A stretch of DNA of 64,000 nucleotides from Christiangramia sabulilitoris (GCF_007050985.1 NZ_VHSF01000001.1:124001-188000); one strand, 5' to 3'; positions 32,217 to 42,548 are shown, counted from the first letter of the stretch. Notes: generated from the sequence alone by a model not told the origin. A program made the numbers and translations.

Positions 32217-35200
32217 TTGAAAATACTAACTAAAACGCTGGTTGCCCTCGTTTTGTTATTCATTATTTTATTGATAGTTTTTTCTATTCCCGCTGTTCAA
32301 ACATCTGTAGCTAAAAGGCTTACCGACTCCTTACGCGAAAATAACGATGTAAACATTAGTATTGAGAGGGTATCACTCAGCTACTTTGGGAAGATAAAAC
32401 TCAATGAAATATATGTTGAGGATCATCATGAAAATACCTTATTAACGGCTAAAGAGATACGTTCTTCCATTCTTAGTCTTACCAATCTTATCAATAATTC
32501 GCCAAATTTGGGTGATACCCGTATCGAGGGGCTAAATATGCAGATGCGTCGTTATAAAAATGAAGATCGCGACAACCTGGGTATTTTAATTGAAAAACTT
32601 CGAAAGGAACCTACCGGTGACTCCACCCATTTTCAGTTAAATGCCGAAAATGTCCAGATCCTGGAAAGTAAGTACAGTTATATCGACGAGAACCTGGATA
32701 AACAGGATGTTATCGTTGTAGACAGCCTGAATATTTATGCCAACGAGTTGAATATTGATGGCGCAAATATAGATATCGACATAGGGATGCTTCGCGGCTA
32801 TGAGCAAAGAGGAATCGAAATAGATAATCTTTCAACACAGTTTCATTACGATCCAAATAAAATGAGCCTGGTGGCTATGAAACTTCAGACGCCGTCTTCT
32901 GTGATAGATGCAGATCTCTATTTTAATTATGAGCTTTCAGACTTTTCAGATTTTGAAAACCTTGTACAGGTCAAAGCAGATTTTAGGCAGAGTGTCTTAT
33001 CAAGCAACGATCTCCAGGCATTTTATGATGGTTTTGGTAATGATCAAATCCTGAACTTTAAAACTAATCTTAACGGTACGCTAAACGATTTCACCCTTAA
33101 AAATTTTGCACTTACCGGCCTTGACAGAACAGAAATCTATGGGGATTTTCAAATAAAGGGTTCTTTTTCTAAAGATCCGGATACCTTTAGTATGGATGGT
33201 AGTTTTTCAGATTTCAACACGAATTACTACGATATGGTTAATTTTTTACCTGGTGCCTTGCTAGGGAAATTACCCGAAAACCTTACAGATTTTGGTAATG
33301 TGAATCTTAAGGGAAATACCTATGTAACCAACTCCACACTGGATGCAGATGTATATCTTACCAGCCAGTTAGGTTCTGCAGATGCAGATTTTGTACTCAA
33401 AAATTATAATAATTCCTCTGCTTCCAGATATAAAGGAAAATTGATATTTAAGGATATTAATCTGGGTAGGCTTATTAAAAACAAGAATTTAGGAAAGACC
33501 AGTTTCAACCTGGATTTTGACGGCGGTGGTTTTAATGCTGAAGATCTGAATACGCAGCTTAAGGGAAAAATTTCCAGGATAACTTTTAATAACTATACCT
33601 ATAAAGATATCCGTATTATCGGGAACCTGAGGAATCCTCTTTTTAACGGTTATTTCGTTTCAGACGATCCCAACCTGCAAATGGAATTTAATGGTCTTAT
33701 AGATGTTTCAGACGATATTAATGTTTATGATTTTGAAGCTTCTGTGGATTATGCCGACCTTAATACGCTGAACTTTGTAAGCCGAGATAGCATTTCTGTT
33801 TTTAAGGGTGATGTCATTATGAATATGAAGGGGACCAATATTGATAATGCATTTGGAGATATTTTACTGCTGAATACTTCCTATAAAAACCAGAATGACC
33901 TTTATTATTTTGATGACCTGAATATCACTTCCAGCTTTGAAGGGGAAGTTCGTACTATTACTATTAATTCTCCCGACGTTATTAATGGTGAGGTGACCGG
34001 GATCTTTAAAATTAATGAGGTTGGCTCACTCCTGGAAAATTCAATTGGTAGTATTTATACCAATTATAAGCCAAAGACCATCACCACCAACCAATACATG
34101 GAATTCGATTTTGATATTTACAATCAGATCGTGGAGGTTTTCTTTCCCGAAATCGAACTGGCGCCTAACACTTTTATCCGGGGCAGGGTGGAGTCTGATG
34201 AATCTGAATTCAGGTTGACCTTTAAATCTCCGAGGATCGATATTTTCGACAATATGATCGAAGATATTAACCTGCAGGTGGATAATACCAACCCGATTTA
34301 CAACACCTTCTTTGAAGCCGACAGTGTTTCAACTAATCTTTATAAATTTTCAGAATTCAGTTTTATTAATGTGACCCAAAGGGATACTTTGTTCATTAGA
34401 TCTGAATTCACTGGAGGTAAGAATAACAATGATGTTTTCAATCTCAACCTATTTCATACCATCAACGAGGACAATAAATCTGTGGTAGGAATTCAGAGGT
34501 CAGATTTTAAATTTAAGGATAATGTCTGGTATTTAAATGAAGAAAGCAATCGCAGTAATAAGATCATTTTTGATAATAACTTCCGTGATCTGCAAATAGA
34601 TTCCCTGGTAATGAGTCACCAGAACGAAGAGATAAGATTAAGCGGGTCTCTGCGTGATTCTACTTATAAGAATTTCAAGATGAAATTTGATAATGTAGAT
34701 ATAGGTAAGATCACCCCAGATATTGATAGTCTCGATCTCGCCGGGACTCTGAATGGTAACCTAAATCTATTGCAGGAAAGTGGATCTTATTTTCCAACCA
34801 GCGACCTTAAAATTGACTCTCTGGAAGTGAACGACACTTTTATGGGTAACCTGGTTCTTAATGTAGATGGGAACAAAGACCTTACTAAATATTCTGTATT
34901 CGCCTTGCTCAAAAAACAGGGACTGGAATCGCTTTCGGCAATTGGGGATATCAATGTTGCCGGTGAAGAACCTGTAATAGACCTGGAGGTTAATCTAAAC
35001 AGGCTCGATCTTTCTATTTTTACACCTTTGGGAGCCGACGTATTAACCAATATTCGTGGTTTTGCCTCTGGCAGGGCATTTGTAACCGGAAATTACAAGA
35101 ATCCTGATTTTTCAGGAAGTTTAAGGTTAAATAAAGCAGGTCTTAAGATCCCTTACTTGAATGTTGATCTTGATTTTCAGGATGAAGCACGGGTAAATCT

Positions 35201-36647
35201 CACCAAGCAAAGGTTTGTTTTTAATGATATTGATATTTTCGATACTAAATATAAAACCAGAGGTACACTAGATGGTACTATTTCTCACCGTAATTTTTCG
35301 GAATGGTTTCTTGATCTTGCCCTGAATTCAGACCGGCTTTTGGTTTTGGATACCCAGGCAGATGAAGACGCCCTGTATTACGGAACGGCTTTTATTGACG
35401 GTCAGGCAACGATCATAGGTCCTACAGATGAACTGGTTATAGACGTAACCGCAGCTACTGAAAGAGGAACAGTATTTAAAATTCCTTTAAGTGATTCTGA
35501 ATCTGTAGGTGATAATTCCTTTATCAGGTTTTTAAGTCCGGAAGAGAAAGCTGCTAAATTGGCCGGTGAGGAGATCGAAATTCCCGAAGTTAAAGGCCTG
35601 GAGCTTATTTTTGATCTGGATATCACTAACGAAGCTGAAGTGGAAGTGGTAGTAGATAAAACCAGTGGTAGTACCCTTAGAGGCCGCGGTTCCGGAAACC
35701 TGCTGCTGGAGATCAATACCAATGGCAAATTCAATATGTGGGGAGATTTTATCGTCTACGAAGGCGTTTACAATTTTAAGTATGCAGGACTTGTTCAGAA
35801 AGTCTTCACGGTAGAATCTGGTGGGAGTATTAACTGGGACGGGGATCCAACAGATGCACAACTGGATGTAAGCGCGGTTTATTCTTTAAATGCTAATCCG
35901 GCAGTACTACTGGAAAATCCATCTGTGAACCGAAAAATCCCGGTAGAAGTAGTCATCAATTTGCAGGGCGAAATTGAACAACCGGAAATAGGTTTTGAGA
36001 TCGATTTTCCCAGCGCCAGTTCAACGGTAAAGTCTGAACTTCAATACAGGATCGATGACCGGGCGACCACAGAATTGCAGGCGTTATTCCTGGTAACTCA
36101 GGGCACTTTTTATAGTGAGTTTGGCCTTAGAGGAGCCGCTATCTACGGAACTCTGGCGGAAAGAGCTTCCAGTATCGTAAATGATATTTTCGCAGATGAA
36201 GATGGAAAATTTCAGGTTGGGGTAAATTATGTGCAGGGAGACCGTACTCCAGATCAGCAATCTGTAGACCGGTTTGGGCTAACATTATCCACCCAGATCT
36301 CAGATAGGGTAATTATTAATGGCCAGGTAGGAGTTCCAATTGGAGGTGTTACAGAATCTGTGATCATTGGTGATCTTGAGATTGAATTTCTGTTGAACGA
36401 AGATGGAACTTTGAGAGCGAAGGTGTTTAACCGGGAAAATAATATTCAGTTCATAGGAGAGGAAATAGGTTTTACACAGGGGGTTGGTCTCTCATATAAT
36501 GTTGACTTTGATACCTTCAAGGAATTAATAAGAAAAATCGCGAATACAGAACTGGTAGATCCCGATACTCCGGTAAAGGTGGAGGAGGAAGCCAATCAGG
36601 CTTTCGCCCCGGAATTTATCAATTTTTCCACCCCGGTTAAAAACTAA
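32217..36647 (+). CDS. TamB-like translocation/assembly module protein (DUF490)
   Basis: A 1476-residue protein with an N-terminal membrane anchor (KTLVALVLLFIILLIVFSIPAV), then a very long run of short beta strands forming the hydrophobic groove of the AsmA/TamB superfamily, and the C-terminal DUF490 region (about 1100-1460; FNMWGDFIVYEGVYNFKYAGLVQKVF, IPVEVVINLQGEIEQPEIGFEIDFP). TamB-like proteins span the periplasm and are linked to phospholipid transport and outer-membrane protein assembly. Translation appears to start at TTG (32217): the frame has no ATG before the anchor. No promoter with a TAnnTTTG box was found for it in the 70-base gap to tsaD. Confidence 0.92.
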   Translation: MKILTKTLVALVLLFIILLIVFSIPAVQTSVAKRLTDSLRENNDVNISIERVSLSYFGKIKLNEIYVEDHHENTLLTAKEIRSSILSLTNLINNSPNLGDTRIEGLNMQMRRYKNEDRDNLGILIEKLRKEPTGDSTHFQLNAENVQILESKYSYIDENLDKQDVIVVDSLNIYANELNIDGANIDIDIGMLRGYEQRGIEIDNLSTQFHYDPNKMSLVAMKLQTPSSVIDADLYFNYELSDFSDFENLVQVKADFRQSVLSSNDLQAFYDGFGNDQILNFKTNLNGTLNDFTLKNFALTGLDRTEIYGDFQIKGSFSKDPDTFSMDGSFSDFNTNYYDMVNFLPGALLGKLPENLTDFGNVNLKGNTYVTNSTLDADVYLTSQLGSADADFVLKNYNNSSASRYKGKLIFKDINLGRLIKNKNLGKTSFNLDFDGGGFNAEDLNTQLKGKISRITFNNYTYKDIRIIGNLRNPLFNGYFVSDDPNLQMEFNGLIDVSDDINVYDFEASVDYADLNTLNFVSRDSISVFKGDVIMNMKGTNIDNAFGDILLLNTSYKNQNDLYYFDDLNITSSFEGEVRTITINSPDVINGEVTGIFKINEVGSLLENSIGSIYTNYKPKTITTNQYMEFDFDIYNQIVEVFFPEIELAPNTFIRGRVESDESEFRLTFKSPRIDIFDNMIEDINLQVDNTNPIYNTFFEADSVSTNLYKFSEFSFINVTQRDTLFIRSEFTGGKNNNDVFNLNLFHTINEDNKSVVGIQRSDFKFKDNVWYLNEESNRSNKIIFDNNFRDLQIDSLVMSHQNEEIRLSGSLRDSTYKNFKMKFDNVDIGKITPDIDSLDLAGTLNGNLNLLQESGSYFPTSDLKIDSLEVNDTFMGNLVLNVDGNKDLTKYSVFALLKKQGLESLSAIGDINVAGEEPVIDLEVNLNRLDLSIFTPLGADVLTNIRGFASGRAFVTGNYKNPDFSGSLRLNKAGLKIPYLNVDLDFQDEARVNLTKQRFVFNDIDIFDTKYKTRGTLDGTISHRNFSEWFLDLALNSDRLLVLDTQADEDALYYGTAFIDGQATIIGPTDELVIDVTAATERGTVFKIPLSDSESVGDNSFIRFLSPEEKAAKLAGEEIEIPEVKGLELIFDLDITNEAEVEVVVDKTSGSTLRGRGSGNLLLEINTNGKFNMWGDFIVYEGVYNFKYAGLVQKVFTVESGGSINWDGDPTDAQLDVSAVYSLNANPAVLLENPSVNRKIPVEVVINLQGEIEQPEIGFEIDFPSASSTVKSELQYRIDDRATTELQALFLVTQGTFYSEFGLRGAAIYGTLAERASSIVNDIFADEDGKFQVGVNYVQGDRTPDQQSVDRFGLTLSTQISDRVIINGQVGVPIGGVTESVIIGDLEIEFLLNEDGTLRAKVFNRENNIQFIGEEIGFTQGVGLSYNVDFDTFKELIRKIANTELVDPDTPVKVEEEANQAFAPEFINFSTPVKN

Positions 36648-36769
36648 TAAAAATTTAGTATTTCCTTAATCAGGGATCTGTATCATCCAATTAAATTTGG
36701 GTAGATATTAAGCTTCATGCTTTATCTTAAAATTTAGTTTGTAGATTTAAGTTCCAATATCCAGTATTT

Positions 36770-37756
36770 ATGAGCAAAAAAGTAAGAAGAATAGGAGTGA
36801 TGACATCCGGAGGAGATTCTCCCGGGATGAATGCAGCGATAAGAGCCGTAGTGAGAACATGTGCATATTACCATAGCGAATGTGTGGGATACTATCGCGG
36901 CTTCCAGGGGATGATCCAGGGAGAATCTGTAAATATGAATGCGCGTAGCGTTAGAAACATAGTGAACCAAGGCGGGACTATTCTGCAATCTGCCCGCTCC
37001 AAGGAATTTATGACCAAAGAAGGGAGGGCAAAAGCCGCTCAGAATTTAAGGGACGCAGAGGTTGATGGGATGATCCTTATTGGTGGTGACGGTACCTTTC
37101 GCGGTGGCCAGGTATTTAGCCAGGAGCACGGAATTCCGGTCATTGGGGTTCCCGGAACTATAGACAATGATATTTTTGGCACCCATTATACTATAGGTTA
37201 TGATACCGCTCTGAATACCGTGGTGGAAGCCATTGATAAAATTCGTGATACGGCCAGCTCGCACAATAGATTATTCTTTGTGGAAGTAATGGGACGTGAC
37301 GCAGGATTCATTGCCCTTAATACCGGGATTGGGGCAGGTGCCGAAGAAATACTCATTCCAGAGGAAGATCTGGGGCTGGAAAGACTACTGGACTCGTTGG
37401 AGCGGAGTAGAAGAGCGGGGAAAACTTCCAGTATCGTGGTAGTTTCTGAAGGGGATAAAACCGGGAAAAATGTTTTTGAACTGGCCGAATACGTGAAGCA
37501 GAATCTTCCTTACTATGATGCCCGGGTGACAGTTCTAGGGCATATTCAAAGAGGAGGGCGTCCTTCATGTTTTGACCGGGTTCTGGCCAGCAGACTTTCA
37601 GTTAAAGCAGTAGAGTTGTTGCTGGATGGCAAAAAAGACCTGATGGTGGGCATGAAGAACAACGAAATAAAATCTTGTAGTCTCGACCAGGCACTAAAAG
37701 GCAAACACAACATCAATAAAGACCTCCTTCGAATTTCTGAAATCCTGTCTACCTGA
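36770..37756 (+). CDS. pfkA: ATP-dependent 6-phosphofructokinase
   Basis: A 328-residue group A phosphofructokinase that makes fructose 1,6-bisphosphate. TSGGDSPGMNAAIRAVVR binds ATP, IGGDGTFRG has Gly (not Asp) after GGD and PGTIDND has Gly (not Lys) before TIDND, which together indicate ATP rather than pyrophosphate use. EVMGRDAGFIAL and GHIQRGGRPSCFDRVLASRL are the substrate and effector-site blocks. It is followed one base later by mgsA. I see no clear promoter box in the 122 bases after tamB. Confidence 0.97.
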   Translation: MSKKVRRIGVMTSGGDSPGMNAAIRAVVRTCAYYHSECVGYYRGFQGMIQGESVNMNARSVRNIVNQGGTILQSARSKEFMTKEGRAKAAQNLRDAEVDGMILIGGDGTFRGGQVFSQEHGIPVIGVPGTIDNDIFGTHYTIGYDTALNTVVEAIDKIRDTASSHNRLFFVEVMGRDAGFIALNTGIGAGAEEILIPEEDLGLERLLDSLERSRRAGKTSSIVVVSEGDKTGKNVFELAEYVKQNLPYYDARVTVLGHIQRGGRPSCFDRVLASRLSVKAVELLLDGKKDLMVGMKNNEIKSCSLDQALKGKHNINKDLLRISEILST

Positions 37757-37757
37757 T

Positions 37758-38126
37758 ATGAAAACCTTAGCTATTATTGCCCATGACGGAAAGAAACCTG
37801 AAATGGTTCAATTCCTGAATGAGTTCAGGGATATTTTACATTCCCAACAAATTAAGTTGATTGCAACCGGAACCACGGGTTCTAAAACAGAAGCAGCAGG
37901 TTATAAAGTTGAAAAACTACTTTCCGGGCCCCTGGGAGGAGATGCCCAGATCGCTGCAAGAATTGCCGAGAAAACGGTAGATATGGTGATCTTTTTCAGG
38001 GATCCTATGGATAAGCATCCTCATGAACCCGATATTTTTATGCTAATGAGGTTATGCGACGTGCATAACGTCCCATTGGCTACGAATCCCGCAACTGCAA
38101 GACTTTTGATTAAAGGTCTGGTGTAG
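37758..38126 (+). CDS. mgsA: Methylglyoxal synthase
   Basis: A 122-residue enzyme that converts dihydroxyacetone phosphate to methylglyoxal and phosphate. The catalytic Asp is in SGPLGGDAQIAARI. IATGTTGSKTEAAG is the phosphate-binding loop, and IFFRDPMDKHPHEPDIFMLMRLCDVHNVPLATNPATA is nearly invariant in the family. It is slightly shorter than E. coli MgsA (152) but complete for the domain. Immediate linkage behind pfkA suggests co-transcription, so triose-phosphate overflow could be handled together with flux into lower glycolysis. It converges with the RidA-like gene with no gap. Confidence 0.95.
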   Translation: MKTLAIIAHDGKKPEMVQFLNEFRDILHSQQIKLIATGTTGSKTEAAGYKVEKLLSGPLGGDAQIAARIAEKTVDMVIFFRDPMDKHPHEPDIFMLMRLCDVHNVPLATNPATARLLIKGLV

Positions 38127-38510
38127 TTAAAACTTTACGGCAATAGCACTAATCTCAACATTTACGAACTTAGGAAGGTTGGCTACTTCTACCGTTTCAC
38201 GAGCAGGTGCGTTATCTGAATTGAAATAATGGGAGTAGACCTCGTTGATCTTTCCAAAGTTTTTCATATCACTAATAAAAATAGAGGTTTTCACAACATT
38301 CTCCAGGCTTAAGCCAGCCTCGGTAAGTACTGCTTTCAGGTTTTCAAGCACTAATGTAGTTTCAGCTTCGAGATCATCTATTCTTAATTCCCCCGTTTTG
38401 GGATCTAAAGCGATTTGTCCTGAGATATATAATGTGTTTCCTGCAAAAATTGCCTGGTTATATGGCCCTATTGGCGCAGGAGCGTTTTCAGTTTTAATTA
38501 CCTTTTTCAT
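38127..38510 (-). CDS. RidA family enamine/imine deaminase
   Basis: A 127-residue YjgF/YER057c/UK114-type trimeric protein that hydrolyses reactive enamines such as 2-aminoacrylate. Visible family blocks are APAPIGPYNQAI, LYISGQIALDPKTGEL, KTSIFISDMKNFGKINEVYSHYF and the catalytic Arg of APARETVEVANLPKF. The C-terminal VEISAIAVKF is standard. RidA subgroup membership is likely because of the Arg and IGPYNQA pattern, but not proven. It ends directly against mgsA on the opposite strand and is followed upstream by lptD on its own strand with a 30-base gap. Confidence 0.95.
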   Translation of the reverse strand: MKKVIKTENAPAPIGPYNQAIFAGNTLYISGQIALDPKTGELRIDDLEAETTLVLENLKAVLTEAGLSLENVVKTSIFISDMKNFGKINEVYSHYFNSDNAPARETVEVANLPKFVNVEISAIAVKF

Positions 38511-38540
38511 AATTCACATTTTATTAATTGAAAGATACAA

Positions 38541-41237
38541 TTATAATCTTCTGTCTGGAACTCTCCTGCGATCATACTTGATATCACTAAGCACATTGGC
38601 CTTGATCCTGATTAGAAAATTCCATGATTTTCTATTTCCAAAAGGAACCCAGCTAAAACTCATCATCCAGCTATTTAGGTCTCGCTGAAACCTTAACTGA
38701 GTAGGAGTAACCCCGTTATTTACCAGGTCATATCCAGAGCTTACGCCAATCTGCCACCTGGGAGCCAGTTCTACGTTACCATTGAACATGATGGAATGTG
38801 CAGAAATGTCATTCTGCCTGGCGCTGTTTGTATAATTCATAGAATACGCTAGCCTTACATCCCAGGGGATCTTGTAGTTGTACCACGAACTTTCATTTTC
38901 GGTTTCTCTACCTTCGAAGGGATCCTCATCAAAAAGTTCCCCGTCTGGTCCCATACCTTTTCCAAAGAGATCATCTGGTCTGCCACCGTTCCTATAAGTT
39001 TCATTGTCTAGTTCGTCTGTCTCTTCAGATTCTTCCCCGGCCTCAAAGTCCTTGCTCGAGAAGGAATATCCAAAGTTTACCGTTCCGTTGGTCAGTCTGA
39101 ACAGGCTACCTCCATTTTCTATATTCAGCTTATCTATACGTCGGTTGTTGTTATTAAGGGCATAAATATCCAGATTACCACCAAAGTTGATATCCAGCTT
39201 ATTCTTTACGATAGGAATAGAACCACGTAATGCAATGGGAGAAAGTCTCAGAGAATCCCCGGCGAGATTATAGCTGGTGCTTATACTGAAGTTGTTCAGC
39301 AGGGTTATTCGTTTTGGCTCTATCGCGGTACTGTCCTTGTCTCTTACCTTCGCTTCAAAAGTATTACTCAGGCTAAGCCCTATTGAACTCGAAAAATTCC
39401 GGCCCGGCGCTCCATATAAGGTTCCGTCAAATCTTGAATAGTCAACCAGTTCGATCTGTTCAGGTGTATTGGGATCATCTCTTTCATAAGTATCATAAAA
39501 CCTGTCGAAACCTGGATTGATGTTATAGCTAACCGAGGGTCTCATCACATGCCGGATAGCCTGAATCTTTTTGTCTTTTCCGAAATTTTTAAGACCATAA
39601 ATTGTTGTCCCTATGCTGGTATTAAAATTATAGGTTCGGTAAGAATCAAAACCGCTTATTGTGTCTATGACCACATCATCAATAATAGGATCATAGGATC
39701 TTTCAAAAGTTTTGGACACCCAGGTTTCTTCATAACTGGTACCTGTGCTAACACTAAGAAACTTGAAAAGTTTAAAGTTCGTATTAAGCGGAACAGAATG
39801 TTGAGCTCCAAGCCTGGCATCCCGGAACATTTCAGATTTAAAGAATAAGGAATCAACCGTATTCATCTGGTTTTCTGCTCTTAGATTGTATTGTAGGTTT
39901 ATATTCTGAAAAAAACCTTTTTTGGCACCTCCGGCGGGAGCAAAGGGATAGATCCTGGACATGCTTAATTGCACCGTAGGAAGACTCAAATTAATTTGCT
40001 GGGTTCTCGTATTCTGGGAATGCCTTGCGGCCAGACTCAGGTTTACCTGTGGTTCTCCGGGAAAGGTTTTACTATAGGATACTGAAGAGCTTAAAGTATT
40101 ATTTAGATAGTTCCCCTGGTTAGCCTGATTAATGGATTCTGCATAATATTCGCTGCTTCCCAGGTTGACGGAAGCCGAAAACCTTGAACTGGGATTTGCC
40201 TTCGCATCCTGGCTATGACTCCATTGCAGGTTATAAGAAGATCTTTCGCTAAAATCTGGAAATCCACGTTCGCTGTTGAATAACTTCTCATATCTCACCC
40301 TGGCATTTCCACGATATTTATATCTGTTCGCATAATTAGAAGAGAATTCCAGGGTGTAAGAGCCGTTGGTATAATAACTTCCCAGGGTAAGAAGATCTAC
40401 ATAATCACTTATCGCAAAATAATATCCGCCATTCTGAAGGTTATAGCCAAACTGGCTGTCTCCGAAAGACGGTATAATAAAGCCTGAGGTCTCTTCTTCA
40501 GTAAGTGGAAAATACCCAAAAGGTAAACCCAGTGGAGTAGGGACATCAGCGATATACATATTTACCAGGCCGGAAACGATCTTTTTTTCCGGTACGAATT
40601 TTATTCTGCGGGCATAAAAGAAATATTCGGGATCGTCGATATCATCTGAAGTGGTAAACCTTACGTTTTTCATGAAATAGACCGAATCATTCTCTCTCTT
40701 GGTGACCATCCCTTTCACATTGAATTCGGCTTCCTGTGTTCTGGAATTATAAACAAGGGCTCTTTGTGAATCAAAATTGAACCTAATGGAATCTGGTTCA
40801 ACCTTTCTTTGTGCCTGGGTAAAAATAGGTTTTTGGGTATAATCTCCAACCGAATCTTCGATCCCGTAAGCATATACCTCGTTCCTTTCATTGTCTATAA
40901 TTATAAGACCTGCCTCTATGGTCATATCACCATACACGATCCTTGCTTCATTATAAAGGTACATTCTGTTATTACCCGGACTCAGCCGCATATAATCTTT
41001 TGCCGTATAATCTACCACAGAAGTTAAGAACCTTGGTTTCCTTACGCTGTCGCGTTGGACCGTGTCCTGTGCATTTGTTTGAATGTTTACCTGCGCAGAA
41101 TCTATCGCAGGTAGAATGGAATCCCTTTCTGGTCTTACCGGGATCGAATTATTTTCAATCTCCTGGGAATGAAGAACTACTGAAAAGAACAGCGTGAAAA
41201 CGAAGCAAAAAAGAGTGTTGGGGATATTTGTTTGCAA
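38541..41237 (-). CDS. LPS-assembly protein LptD (OstA-like), Bacteroidota type
   Basis: An 898-residue outer-membrane protein. A Sec signal (NTLFCFVFTLFFSVVLHSQ) precedes an OstA-like jellyroll (about 70-220; LSPGNNRMYLYNEARIVYGDMTIEAGLIIIDNE) and a large C-terminal beta barrel rich in alternating aromatic strands, ending SFSWVPFGNRKSWNFLIRIKANVLSDIKYDRR. It contains the conserved PLGLPFGYFPLTEEETSGFIIPSFG segment of Bacteroidota LptD, which inserts LPS in the outer leaflet. The first in-frame start is TTG at 41237; an in-frame stop lies further upstream. The disulfide-forming cysteines of E. coli LptD are not evident. It is divergent from the amidase gene. Confidence 0.9.
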   Translation of the reverse strand: MQTNIPNTLFCFVFTLFFSVVLHSQEIENNSIPVRPERDSILPAIDSAQVNIQTNAQDTVQRDSVRKPRFLTSVVDYTAKDYMRLSPGNNRMYLYNEARIVYGDMTIEAGLIIIDNERNEVYAYGIEDSVGDYTQKPIFTQAQRKVEPDSIRFNFDSQRALVYNSRTQEAEFNVKGMVTKRENDSVYFMKNVRFTTSDDIDDPEYFFYARRIKFVPEKKIVSGLVNMYIADVPTPLGLPFGYFPLTEEETSGFIIPSFGDSQFGYNLQNGGYYFAISDYVDLLTLGSYYTNGSYTLEFSSNYANRYKYRGNARVRYEKLFNSERGFPDFSERSSYNLQWSHSQDAKANPSSRFSASVNLGSSEYYAESINQANQGNYLNNTLSSSVSYSKTFPGEPQVNLSLAARHSQNTRTQQINLSLPTVQLSMSRIYPFAPAGGAKKGFFQNINLQYNLRAENQMNTVDSLFFKSEMFRDARLGAQHSVPLNTNFKLFKFLSVSTGTSYEETWVSKTFERSYDPIIDDVVIDTISGFDSYRTYNFNTSIGTTIYGLKNFGKDKKIQAIRHVMRPSVSYNINPGFDRFYDTYERDDPNTPEQIELVDYSRFDGTLYGAPGRNFSSSIGLSLSNTFEAKVRDKDSTAIEPKRITLLNNFSISTSYNLAGDSLRLSPIALRGSIPIVKNKLDINFGGNLDIYALNNNNRRIDKLNIENGGSLFRLTNGTVNFGYSFSSKDFEAGEESEETDELDNETYRNGGRPDDLFGKGMGPDGELFDEDPFEGRETENESSWYNYKIPWDVRLAYSMNYTNSARQNDISAHSIMFNGNVELAPRWQIGVSSGYDLVNNGVTPTQLRFQRDLNSWMMSFSWVPFGNRKSWNFLIRIKANVLSDIKYDRRRVPDRRL

Positions 41238-41284
41238 TGCTTTAAGTGCTATTTTTGTACGGATTGGCTTGCTTTTTGCAAATT

Positions 41285-41292
41285 CAAAATTA
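41285..41292 (-). promoter_or_regulatory. Candidate -7 box upstream of lptD
   Basis: Minus strand TAATTTTG fits TAnnTTTG and lies 48 bases before the lptD start. No -33 element is seen. Confidence 0.35.
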
Positions 41293-41373
41293 CATATATT
41301 TTTTCAGCTGAGTTTTGCGTGCGCAGGAAAAATAGTAATTAAAATATTCAACCTACTTAAGCGTTAGCTTTTT

Positions 41374-42498
41374 ATGAGAACGAACTTACTTAAACTTTTC
41401 GTATTCACCCTTTTTTCAGTTATTCTTTCAAATTCGGCATTTTCAGCAGAAATTCCACCAGGAAAGGATGAGTTTGTGGTCGTCCTTGATGCAGGTCATG
41501 GTGGAAAAGACCCCGGAAATATGGGGAATGGGTTTAAGGAAAAGGATATTGCCTTAAGCATCATTCTTAAAATAGGAAAGGCTCTTGAAAAATATGAAGG
41601 AGTTAAGGTGGTCTACACCAGGAAAACGGATGTTTTTGTGGAGTTATTCGAAAGAGGAAGAATCGCTAATGAAGCAAATGCAGACTTATTCGTATCAGTT
41701 CACTGTAACGCACATAGCTCGCAGGCCTCTGGTACAGAAACATTTGTTCTGGGTCTCAACAGAAACGAAACAAATTTTGAAGTGGCTAAAAAGGAAAACT
41801 CGGTGATCTATCTCGAGGAAAACTATGAAGTTACTTATGAAGGATATGATCCCAACTCTCCGGAATCTTTTATTGGCCTCACCATTATGCAGGAAGAATA
41901 TCTTGATCAAAGTATCCTGCTGGCCGATATGGTTCAGAAGCAATTTGCCAATGATCTTAAAAGAAAGAACCGTGGAGTAAAACAAATGGGTTTGATCGTT
42001 TTACATCAAACCTATATGCCAAGCGTCCTGGTTGAAACTGGATTTTTGACCAACAATCAGGAAGGTCCTTATTTAAATAGTAAACGCGGGCAGGATGATA
42101 TGGCCAGGGCGATTACTAATGCTATTGTGGAGTATAGCAATACCATAAACCTTAATCTTCTGGAATCTATCGCCAGGGATCACCCGGAAACTGAAGTAGT
42201 GACCAAAGATGCTCCGGTCCCTCAAATATATAGGGATGTTACATTTAAGGTGCAGATCGCTGCGGGTTCTAAAAAATTAGACACGAAACCTTATAATTTT
42301 AAAGGTTTGAGAAATATTGAAAGGATCAAGGAGGGTAGACTTTTTAAATATTACTATGGTGAAACTTCAGATTATCTAAAAATTCAGCAATTACATCAGG
42401 AAGTGATAAAGAAAGGATATCCAGACAGTTATATCGTTGCCTTTAAGAATGACCGTAAGATAACGGTTAACGACGCGTTAAAATCTAAGCTTAAATAA
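41374..42498 (+). CDS. N-acetylmuramoyl-L-alanine amidase
   Basis: A 374-residue exported amidase of the AmiC/CwlC Zn type. A signal peptide (LLKLFVFTLFSVILSNSAFSA) is followed by the catalytic domain: VVLDAGHGGKDPGN (Zn His), FKEKDIALSIILKIG (Zn Glu), DLFVSVHCNAHSS (Zn His) and VLVETGFLTNNQE (catalytic Glu). The C-terminal region (about 285-374; FKVQIAAGSKKLD) is SPOR-like and may bind denuded septal glycan. It should cut the peptide from MurNAc during cell separation. It is followed by an MlaD-type gene after 50 bases. Confidence 0.93.
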   Translation: MRTNLLKLFVFTLFSVILSNSAFSAEIPPGKDEFVVVLDAGHGGKDPGNMGNGFKEKDIALSIILKIGKALEKYEGVKVVYTRKTDVFVELFERGRIANEANADLFVSVHCNAHSSQASGTETFVLGLNRNETNFEVAKKENSVIYLEENYEVTYEGYDPNSPESFIGLTIMQEEYLDQSILLADMVQKQFANDLKRKNRGVKQMGLIVLHQTYMPSVLVETGFLTNNQEGPYLNSKRGQDDMARAITNAIVEYSNTINLNLLESIARDHPETEVVTKDAPVPQIYRDVTFKVQIAAGSKKLDTKPYNFKGLRNIERIKEGRLFKYYYGETSDYLKIQQLHQEVIKKGYPDSYIVAFKNDRKITVNDALKSKLK

Positions 42499-42521
42499 AG
42501 CCGCTTTTATATTTTTATTTC

Positions 42522-42529
42522 TAAATTTG
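42522..42529 (+). promoter_or_regulatory. -7 promoter box of the MlaD-type gene
   Basis: TAAATTTG, 19 bases before the ATG at 42549, fits the TAnnTTTG consensus and a short leader. The -33 position does not match. Confidence 0.45.
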
Positions 42530-42548
42530 TGCGTATCCAATAAAATAC

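Noticed and set aside
41250-41257. TATTTTTG as promoter of the amidase gene
   Set aside because: It lies about 116 bases before the ATG and without a -33 element; AT-rich DNA gives such matches by chance.
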